From Chrysochromulina parva (Eukaryota; Haptophyta; Prymnesiales; Chrysochromulinaceae), in assembly GCA_002887195.1 (NCBI GenBank), contig PJAB01002013.1:1-10980 (forward strand): 10,980 bases of DNA, given 5' to 3'. A program made the position numbers and the translations under genes. Within the stretch, counting starts at the first letter, position 1. The number at the start of each line of letters is the position of its first letter. Shown one piece after another: positions 1 through 6,927 of the stretch. Below the pieces are notes generated by a model that worked only from the letters and a program-made list of their open reading frames with translations, was not told where the DNA came from and searched no databases.

Positions 1-240
1 TGCTGCGGCGGCGGCGGCTGCGGCGGCGGCTGCTGCGGCGGCTGCGGCGGCGGCTGCGGCGGTGGCGGCGGCGGTGGCGGCGGCGGCTGCGGTGGCGGCT
101 GCTGCGGCGGCTGCGGCTGCTGCGGCTTCTGCGGCTGTGACTGCAGCTGCTGTTGCTGCTGCAGCTGCTGCTCCTCGACCTCCAGCCGCCGGATCTCACC
201 GAAATTCTGCCGCCACACCTGCTGCTGCTGCTGCTGCTGG
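1..240 (-). repeat. CAG/CCG trinucleotide-rich tract coding Gln and Pro
   Basis: On the minus strand the triplets CAG and CCG alternate, with a few CCA and CAA, giving a Gln/Pro low-complexity tail and one pure run of seven CAG codons (219-239). The plus-strand reading gives poly-Ala or poly-Leu, but only the minus frame joins a long, non-repetitive protein. The tract reaches the left edge, so its full length is not seen. Confidence 0.85.
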
Positions 241-1892
241 AAGAGGTCTTGGGCCTCTTTCTCACGATCGGATTTCAGTTTCTCCGTCAGTGTCATGCCC
301 TCGAAGGCGCGCCGCGGGTCACGACTCTTGTCATAGCCTCGAAGCGAGGCAAGCATCACAGCCGTGCTAGCTCTGGCCAGCTTCTTCGAGACAAGATTCG
401 GCAGCCCCATCTCGTCGCGAATGAGGGCGAGGAGGCCGCCCTCGCCCTGACGCCACCGGCGCCATGCGCACCTCAACAAGTGCCCAAGGCGCGGCGGGTA
501 CCGATCCGGATGTGCTGCGATCAGCGCATTCTCGGCATTCTCTTGAATGTAGCCCGCGGCCACCGCACAAAAAATCGAGAGGCCGAATGGCAAGTTCTGG
601 GCGAGTGCGCCGGGCAGAGTTTGGCCTTCGACGTATGTCCAAAAGACGAGGTGGAACACCTGGCTCACAAAGTGCGAGATGTACGCGAGATTGAGCAGCG
701 CGGAGACCAGGCGGCGGGTGCTCTGAGGCAGGTTGAACCACATCGTCTCGGTCGGCCGTCCATAAAAGTCAAGCCCTGGGGTGGAGGGTCGTCGGCTGAG
801 CCACGAGTGGTGGAAGATGGCGATGCGCCACGGCACAGGGAGGAAGTTGATGTACGAGAAGAGGCACACGAACCCCTTGATTGAGCCGTTGAAGACCCAC
901 TGGTTCACAGAGCAGTGGCTAATTGAGCCGTGCGGCACGGGAAACTCATTCGGCTGCAGCGTCTGGTTGAGCGCCGCGGCGGCCGTTAAGCACGCCGGCG
1001 ACATGACCTGGCCGCCGTTCCGCACTCCGAAATAGAGCCCAAACATTGCCCAGGCGATCACGAGAATATTGCTGATGATGAGCACAATACAAGTGAGGGC
1101 CAAGCCGATGAAGAGCTTCGCGATCCGCCTGCCGCATAAGACTTTCAACACGCGGTCTCGGGTGCGCTCGAAACACGTCGCATCCTCTGGCGCTAGGACC
1201 GACACCGCCTGCAGAGTCGAGAGAGGGTTGGACACCGGCTGGCCTAGCTTGAGATAGCTGCCGTAGCGCAAGAGGCTGCCTGGCACTTCGCCTTCTCTCC
1301 GAAGCATTCTCTCCTTCTTGAACAGCTGCCGCGCCAACCGACCCGCGTTTCTCTCCGCCGCGTTTTTCTCCTTTTGAAGCTGACGGACCAACCGGCCCTT
1401 CTCGGCGGCCTGTATCAAGGCGGCCGCTTTGGCTTTCCGCAGGTCTTCGAGATCAGCGATCTCAGGACCAGGAAACGATCGCACGTTGCGACGAAGTTCC
1501 GGCGGCGCTCGAAGGGCAGCGGCTTCTGCGGCGGCAACAATGCTCTGGCTCGGGCTGGATGGTTTGCGGAGCTCTCGGCTAGGAGCTAAACCCGCAGCGG
1601 TTCGTACGCTGCGGCTCTCAGCGGTGGCAGAGAAATTCTCGTGCAGCGAGCGGTCCGTTTGCGGGCTCTGCGTGATATGCGCCGCGGAGAGCCGCGAGAG
1701 GTGGGAGAGCAGCTCCTGAGTGTGAGCATCCCGTGACCGTCCCGAGTCCTCGACGAGGTCGCCGATCTGCTGGTGCGGCAACTTCTCATCGTTACTACCT
1801 GACGCAACCGCCGATCCGCGCTGCATTCCGGCGGCGGCCCGCGACTGACGGCTCCGACTGCTCGGTTCTGCTGGACCCCCGCCCTCCGCCAT
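1..1892 (-). CDS. Multi-pass membrane protein with coiled coil and Gln/Pro-rich tail (3' end off window)
   Basis: A single uninterrupted frame on the minus strand runs from an ATG at 1892 to the left edge (at least 630 codons); an in-frame TGA lies 15 codons upstream of that ATG. I do not recognise the family. Residues 1-130 are Ser/Ala/Arg-rich and probably disordered. Residues about 145-200 are Lys/Glu/Arg/Leu-rich and look like a coiled coil. A strong hydrophobic segment at about 260-290 starts the membrane part, with further candidates at about 340-360, 396-420 and 430-450. The loop between the first two carries Cys301, Cys327 and N-glycosylation sequons at Asn309 and Asn335, so it is probably lumenal or extracellular. 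A cytosolic-looking region follows, then seven consecutive Gln at 552-558 and a Gln/Pro tract to the edge. No intron is needed, unlike the plus-strand genes. The frame is certain by length; the function is unknown. Confidence 0.85.
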   Translation of the reverse strand, partial: MAEGGGPAEPSSRSRQSRAAAGMQRGSAVASGSNDEKLPHQQIGDLVEDSGRSRDAHTQELLSHLSRLSAAHITQSPQTDRSLHENFSATAESRSVRTAAGLAPSRELRKPSSPSQSIVAAAEAAALRAPPELRRNVRSFPGPEIADLEDLRKAKAAALIQAAEKGRLVRQLQKEKNAAERNAGRLARQLFKKERMLRREGEVPGSLLRYGSYLKLGQPVSNPLSTLQAVSVLAPEDATCFERTRDRVLKVLCGRRIAKLFIGLALTCIVLIISNILVIAWAMFGLYFGVRNGGQVMSPACLTAAAALNQTLQPNEFPVPHGSISHCSVNQWVFNGSIKGFVCLFSYINFLPVPWRIAIFHHSWLSRRPSTPGLDFYGRPTETMWFNLPQSTRRLVSALLNLAYISHFVSQVFHLVFWTYVEGQTLPGALAQNLPFGLSIFCAVAAGYIQENAENALIAAHPDRYPPRLGHLLRCAWRRWRQGEGGLLALIRDEMGLPNLVSKKLARASTAVMLASLRGYDKSRDPRRAFEGMTLTEKLKSDREKEAQDLFQQQQQQQVWRQNFGEIRRLEVEEQQLQQQQQLQSQPQKPQQPQPPQQPPPQPPPPPPPPPPQPPPQPPQQPPPQPPPPQ

Positions 1893-2065
1893 GCCTGCAG
1901 CAGAGAGGGCCCAACGCACAAACCGAGCTTTTCAATTTCGGGGCCTCACTAGATGCAATGTGGTTTCGTCGCATATGGCGATTCAGTCCATCCTGGTCAA
2001 GAAAGGATTTTGATTCATTTTCAACGGACCAAATTGAGTGACTGTGAAGAATAGCTGTGTACGCG
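1893..2065. promoter_or_regulatory. Head-to-head intergenic promoter region
   Basis: This 173-bp gap separates the start of the minus-strand membrane protein from the start of nicastrin. It is visibly richer in A and T than the flanking coding DNA, especially around 1980-2055. It carries TGTGAA at 2043-2048, the reverse complement of the TTCACA box found upstream of the other genes. No TATA box is evident. With the two starts this close, a shared bidirectional promoter is the simplest inference. Confidence 0.55.
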
Positions 2066-4411
2066 ATGCGGGCCCTCTGGCTGCTCGCGCCGCTCACAGC
2101 TCCGCTAGCCGCTGCCCGCTCGCCGCTCGACGGTCAGCGCATCGAGTTGCGCCACGTGGACCCGTGCGTCCGACTGCTCAACGCGACCGGCACCATCGGA
2201 TGCGCCACGCGCAGCAGCGGCTCGCTCGCGCCGCTGCACGTCCTGCGCAGCGACGCGGACCTGGCGGCGCTGCTGCGGGCGCCGCCCGAGGGCGGGATGG
2301 CCGTTGCGCTGGCCGCTCCGCTCTTCCACTTGACGACGCTCCGCGCGCTCGCCACCACGTTGGGCGCCAAGCTCGATGGCGTGCTCGTGCTGGACGCCAG
2401 GGCCATGCCGGCGCAGGTGCCGTCGCCCGACCTGGCCGTGCCCTTGGGCACCGAGACGCAGCCTCGGCATCCGTGGAACGCGGCGGGCACCGGCTTCTCT
2501 CACGAGCGCTTCCCCTTCGCCATCGTGCTCCTCGGCCTGGTCGAGAGTGCCGCGGTGCTCATGCACGGCGTCCATGCCGGCGCCAGTGTGGGCAGCGGCA
2601 ACCGACCACTCGTGGAGTTGCGCTACCCGATGAGCGCGCGCGGTGACGCTCCCAGCTGCCTCGCAAGCGAGACCTGCTTGCCCCTCGGCGGCCAGAGTGT
2701 CTGGGGCTCCTTGGAGCCGCGCACGGCGCCGGACACTGAACTGCTGCGCTTGGGGAAGCCTGTTGTGGCTCTCACGGCCTCGCTCGACGCGACGGGATTC
2801 TTCCACGAGACGGCGCCCGGCGCCAACGCCGCCGTCGCCTCACTCGTGGCCGTCCTCGCCGCCGTCGATGCCATCGTCTCGGACCCCGCGCTCGCGTCGC
2901 AGCTGGGCTCGCTGCCCAACACGGCCCTCTTCTTCCTCTTCACCGGGGAGGCGTGGGGCGAGCTCGGCTCCCGACGGCTGCTGACCGACGTGCGCAACTT
3001 CACCTGCGCGACGCCGCACGCGCCGCCGCCGCCGCCCAGCGCCCCCTCGGGTGCGCCGTCACAGCGCCCGCCGCTGCCGGCGCCAAGTTCTTGCCAGGTG
3101 CGTCCTCCCTCGAAGTGCTCATCAACCTAATGGCCACTCATGGCCTCTCATACGCCTTGATTGCCTCCCTCATCAGGTGCGTCCTCCCTCGAAGTGCTCA
3201 TCGCCCTAATGGCCACTCATGGCCTCTCATTCGCCTTGATTGCCTCCCTCATCAGGCTCCATTCAAACGCGACTTGAGGTTCCTCGAGCTGCGCGAGCGG
3301 CGGCTCACGACGCTAGTGCACGTAGGGCCGATCGGGGCACGCGAAGCTGGCGAGGAGCTCTTTATTCACACGTCGGCCGCCGCCACGAACGGCGCGACCA
3401 ACGGCGCGGCGGAGGCGTTACGAGCGGCGGCGTCGGCGGCTCCCGTGCTGTCGGCGCCTTCTCTGCAGGTGCGCGATGCGACGGGCGCTCATGGGCTACC
3501 CTCGCGCATGCAAGTGCTCAGCACGGCGCCCTCCGCTCCCCCCACAGGTGCGCGATGCGACGGGCGCTCGTGGGCTACCGCCCGGGGCGGCGCGCAGTTT
3601 CGTCGATCCGAAGCTCCAGCTGCCCAACACGGCGCTCCCCTCGGTCGCCACCCTTGCGGACTTTGAGGACGCCTACCATGGAGGTGGCCGTTACGGTTCC
3701 CACTTCGATACCATCGACGGCCTCAACGTGTCCCTCGTGTGCGCCGCGGCCACGGTCGCGGGACGTGCGTGGTGGAGCTTGGCGGGTGGCACTGGCACCC
3801 TGCACGCGAACTGCTCACTCGTGGAGGAGTTGCTCCACTGCTTGCTGCCTCCGGCGCGCCGTGGCGGCCGTGGCGGCGGCAGCGAAGGCGGCGAGGCCGG
3901 TAGCGGTGAGCCGGATGCGGCCGACGGCCACGGCGGCGGCGAGGGCGGCGAGGTGCCGTCGTGCGCGCTCGCAACGGCGCTCGGAGTGGAAGGCGACCTG
4001 ACGACGCACTACGCGGGCGTCTACATGGCGGCACCGGGCTCCGTCCGCGTGTCCGCGACGGCGCGATTCGCCTCCGCCTTTCTAGAGCAGCGACTGACAA
4101 GTGCCTGCGAGGCGACCGGGCTGGCGCCAACTGCCTCCTGCGAGCCTTCCATTCTCATGCACGACGCGTACCCAGCGGGCATCGAACGCGACCCAAGCAC
4201 CGGCCGTTGGCGGGTCACCGATCCCGACGAGCCCCTCTGGACCGAGTCCAACTGGCCCAACGAGATGTACGCCTTCCTGTACCCGCACGGGGCCCCTTCC
4301 ACAGTCGAAGGGCTCGCCCTCCTCGGCGTGGGCGCGCTGGGTGCGCTGCTCACCTACGTGGCCACGCACGTCAGCCGTTATCAGTACAAGAATGCGTACA
4401 AGCGGCTGTGA
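2066..4411 (+). CDS. NCSTN: Nicastrin, gamma-secretase subunit (3 exons)
   Basis: Exons are 2066-3097, 3256-3468 and 3548-4411, all joined in phase 0, giving about 702 residues; nicastrins are usually about 700. Nicastrin is the large glycoprotein subunit of gamma-secretase, which cleaves membrane proteins within the bilayer. Residues 1-17 form a signal peptide. The motif CVRLLNATGTIGC (34-46) matches the N-terminal nicastrin signature. A stretch around TGFFHETAPGANAAVAS and then FFLFTGEAWGELGS matches the peptidase-like domain, with Glu295 aligning with the Glu of the animal GETFDYIGS motif. A C-terminal membrane helix (about 669-690) precedes a short basic tail ending in AYKRL, and ESNWPNEMYAFLYP lies before it. 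A Gly/Glu-rich insert (about 516-553) is unusual. The first ATG of the frame is 2066; an upstream GTG at 2057 is not needed. The exon joins were made by hand from phase and homology. Confidence 0.93.
3098..3255 (+). repeat. Nicastrin intron 1: a 79-bp intron unit duplicated in tandem
   Basis: Two 79-bp units, 3098-3176 and 3177-3255, differ at only three positions by my count. Each begins GTGCGTCC and ends CCTCCCTCATCAG, so each is by itself a plausible GT-AG intron. Splicing out both (158 nt) keeps frame into exon 2. Removing only one would insert 79 nt and shift the frame. Confidence 0.85.
3469..3547 (+). other. Nicastrin intron 2, starting with a copy of the next exon
   Basis: This is a phase 0 GT-AG intron of 79 nt. 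Its first 32 nt match the first 32 nt of exon 3 (3548-3579) with one difference. The remaining 47 nt end in a tail built on GCATGCAAGTGCTCA, CGGCGCCC and a C-rich stretch before CACAG. The same tail closes the introns at 9153-9218 and 9480-9629. Confidence 0.8.
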
Positions 4412-5317
4412 TGGGCGCACTGAGCGGCACGCGGGCGCCTGCTGCAGCTCTCGCCGCGGCCTCAGCATCGTTGGTGTATAGGCGACTGTGACCAAATCAG
4501 TCGTGTGTACGTCGCCAGATATGACAAACGTACCTCGAACGCGACACACCCGTCGCCTACGGTATCACTATATTGGGTTCACTACCGTAGCCCGATTGGT
4601 CACAGTTGGTCACAAACTCACAGTGAGAGCCTGAGCCTCCTCATGAGCCTCCTCCGCACCAGCCCCAGGGGCGGGGGAGCCGGCATTCGAGCTGGAAAGT
4701 TAGGGCGCGTGCGCGCCGTTCACAACCACCGTTCACACTTCGGACCAGTATTAACAGGCTCCGTTCACACTCGCGTCGCGGCGTGTGCCCGGTTTTTCCC
4801 CTTGTGCGTCGCGGCGGGCTGGCGGGCGATCGCCGCGCGCGCGCCACCGCACCCCCTTCGCACACGGAATCGATCGAATCCGCTCAGGTGCTTTCTTCCA
4901 CGGTGCCCGCGGGCACTTCTGCATCTCAGGGAACACACGCCCTTGCCCCTACACGTCTCCCTTCGTCTCACGAGTGTGGATTCTTTTCGCGTGCCTTTCC
5001 GCAGTCGCGCGCCGACGACCAGTCCGCCTCTTTCCTCTCCGCCCCCGCGCGTTTCACCGCCACATGACTGCCCAACCCTGAGACCCCGAGCTGGGCTGCC
5101 TCTCTCAAGGGCATGCAACTCTCCGTTCGCGATGAGCTTCGGAGCCACTCGCCGGCCGCACGCCATTCCCCTCATCCTCGCGGCACGCTGTTGGCTGTTG
5201 CTTGTCTGCGTCGAGACCCTTGACGTGCCCTTCGAGCTTGCAGCCGTGTGTGGCCCCATATCTCCATGTTGCCGAATACACTTGCCGCCAAAGGCTCTCT
5301 TCTCTCTTGTTCGTAGG
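4412..5317. promoter_or_regulatory. Non-coding stretch: nicastrin 3' flank and WD40 upstream region
   Basis: About 900 bases with no coding frame I can support. Three TTCACA boxes lie at 4719-4724, 4732-4737 and 4764-4769, and the looser forms GGTCACAG, GGTCACAA and CTCACAG at 4598-4623. From about 4840 to 5070 the plus strand is C- and T-rich. The frame of the WD40 gene is open back to about 4505 and has an ATG at 5131, so an upstream coding start or a 5' exon is possible. The pyrimidine tract just before TTCGTAG at 5311-5316 resembles a 3' splice site, which would suit an intron in the leader. Confidence 0.5.
4557..4590. repeat. Short inverted repeat, 8-bp arms
   Basis: CTACGGTA at 4557-4564 is the exact reverse complement of TACCGTAG at 4583-4590, with an 18-base AT-richer spacer. 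It lies about 150 bases past the nicastrin stop codon. It could be a 3' UTR hairpin or a protein-binding site. An 8-bp pair can arise by chance, so the role is open. Confidence 0.4.
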
Positions 5318-6772
5318 ATGATCGCGAAGCTCATCAACTGTGTAGCGGAGAAGACCAACGCCCACAGCGACACCATCCGGTCGGTGGCGTTTTCCCCGGA
5401 TGGGACCAAGATCGTGTCCGGATCGGACGACGGGACGATCAAGGTCTGGGATTTGGGTGCGCTGCGATCCCTCAAAATCGCCCCTCCTTGGCCAAAACCG
5501 AACCCTGTTGGCTTGTCTGGCAGTCAAACTGGAGCAGCTCAGCGAGAAGACGAACGCTCACAGCAACCAGATCACATCGGTCGCGTTTTCCCCGGACGGG
5601 ACCAAGATTGTATCGGGATCGTGGGACAGGACGATCAAAGTCTGGGATTCGGGTGCGCCAGAGCCCTCAAATCGCCCCTCCTTGGCCAAAACTGATGCCT
5701 GCTGGCTTGTCTGGCAGACGGGCTGGAGCTGTTGAGCGAGAAGACGAACGCGCACAGCAGCTACGTCATGTCGGTGGCGTTTTCCCCGGACGGGACCAAG
5801 ATTGTGTCCGGATCGGCTGAAGGGACGATCGAAGTTTGGGATTCGGGTGCGCGCGAGCTCAAGATCACACCCCTCCTTGGCCAAAACTGATGCCTGTTGG
5901 CTTGTCTGGCAGGCGCGCTGGGGCTGCTGAGCGAGAAGACGAACGCCCGAAGCACCCCAGTCTACTCGGTGGCGTTTTCCCCGGACGGGACCAAGATTGT
6001 ATCGGGATCGTGGGACAGGACGATCGAAGTCTGGGATTCGGGTGCGCCGAGCCCTCAAGATCGCCCCTCCTTGGCCAAAACTGATGCCTTCTGGCTTGTC
6101 TGGCAGGCGCGCTGGGGCTGCTGAGCGAGAAGACGAACGCCCACAGCGACACAGTCTACTCGGTCGCGTTTTCCCCGGACGGGACCAAGATTGCCTCGGG
6201 ATCGGCTGACAATACGATCAAAGTCTGGGATTCGGGTGTGCCGGAGCCCTCAAAATCGCCCCTCCTTGGCCAAAACTGACGCCTGTACTGGCTTGTCCGG
6301 CAGATGCGCTGGGACTGTTGAGCGAGAAGCCGAACGCGCACAGCCTAAACATCAACTCGGTGGCGTTTTCCCCGGATGGCACCAAGATCGTGTCCGGATC
6401 GGGCGACAAGACGATCAAAGTCTGGGATTCGGGTGCGCTGAGCCCTCAAAATCGTCCCTCCTTGGCCAAAACTGACGCCTGCTGGCTTGTCTGGCAGGCA
6501 AACTGGAGATGCTGAGCGAGAAGAGGGACGCCCACACCGAATGCATCCTGTCGGTCGCGTTTTCCCCGGACGGGACCAAGATTGTGTCAGGATCGTATGA
6601 CAAGACGATCAAAGTCTGGGATATGGTCAATTGGTCTCGCAATGATCATTTGATGTTCAATAGCACCACCCAGCGATACGTCTTGCTGCTGCTGTGGCTG
6701 AACAAATACAGCATGAAGTTTCCTGATGATGTGCTTGATCTGCTCATCGAAGCTTGCTTGCAAAGCAGGTGA
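5318..6772 (+). CDS. Seven-bladed WD40 propeller protein, one blade per exon
   Basis: Seven exons join in phase 1: 5318-5456, 5524-5652, 5718-5846, 5913-6041, 6107-6235, 6304-6432 and 6498-6772. Exons 2-6 are each exactly 129 nt (43 residues). Every blade has the form [30 protein letters not shown], the WD40 consensus with GS and WD, and seven copies make one closed beta-propeller. WD40 propellers are protein-binding scaffolds, so the partner cannot be deduced. After blade 7 comes a unique tail of about 49 residues with a hydrophobic Leu-rich helix, ending at TGA 6770-6772. The start at 5318 is the nearest ATG before blade 1; an in-frame ATG at 5131 is an alternative. The end is also uncertain, because AAAGCAG followed by GTGAGA at 6762-6774 would make a good splice donor. 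Confidence 0.85.
5457..6497 (+). repeat. Six near-identical 65-68 nt introns of the WD40 gene
   Basis: The introns are 5457-5523, 5653-5717, 5847-5912, 6042-6106, 6236-6303 and 6433-6497. Each follows GGGATTCGG (GGGATTTGG for the first), starts GTGCG or GTGTG and ends TTGTCTGGCAG or TTGTCCGGCAG. They share a core CTCCTTGGCCAAAACTGA. CTGAT or CTGAC within it lies about 25 nt before the AG and fits a branch-site consensus (intron 1 has a variant). Exon and intron together form a repeat unit of about 194-197 bp, so the gene grew by duplicating exon-intron pairs. Confidence 0.85.
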
Positions 6773-6927
6773 GAGGTGGGGTGACGGCGGCCGGGTGTGT
6801 CGCATATCGGATCTGATCCACAGTGTGAGTGGTCGGCGCGCACGCGCGCGCCGTGAACGTTTGATTTGTTTTAGCGCCTGTTCACAGCCGTTTCACACAG
6901 GCCTGGAGGTGCTCGATTTTTCCACTA
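6773..6927 (+). promoter_or_regulatory. Promoter or leader region of the EF-hand gene
   Basis: This 155-bp gap carries TTCACA at 6881-6886 and 6892-6897, 30-50 bases before the ATG at 6928, and an A/T-rich patch TTTGATTTGTTTTAG at 6860-6874. No coding frame is supported. The boxes sit at a distance suitable for a core promoter or transcription start, but no transcript data are available. Confidence 0.45.

Noticed and set aside
62..884. Plus-strand Ala-rich and Leu-rich open frames
   Set aside because: They are shadows of the CAG/CCG repeat and of the minus-strand membrane protein, whose frame is much longer and has a coherent membrane-protein pattern.
2057..2065. GTG start three codons before the nicastrin ATG
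   Set aside because: In a eukaryotic nuclear gene the ATG at 2066 is expected, and the signal peptide begins there.
4505..5317. Long open frame reading into the WD40 gene
   Set aside because: It is compositionally random, Arg/Pro/Ser-rich and lacks any motif; kept only as a possible alternative start from 5131.
4765..5527. Minus-strand frames upstream of and overlapping WD40 exon 1
   Set aside because: Their only familiar strings are reverse readings of the WD40 repeats; no start, domain or splice support.
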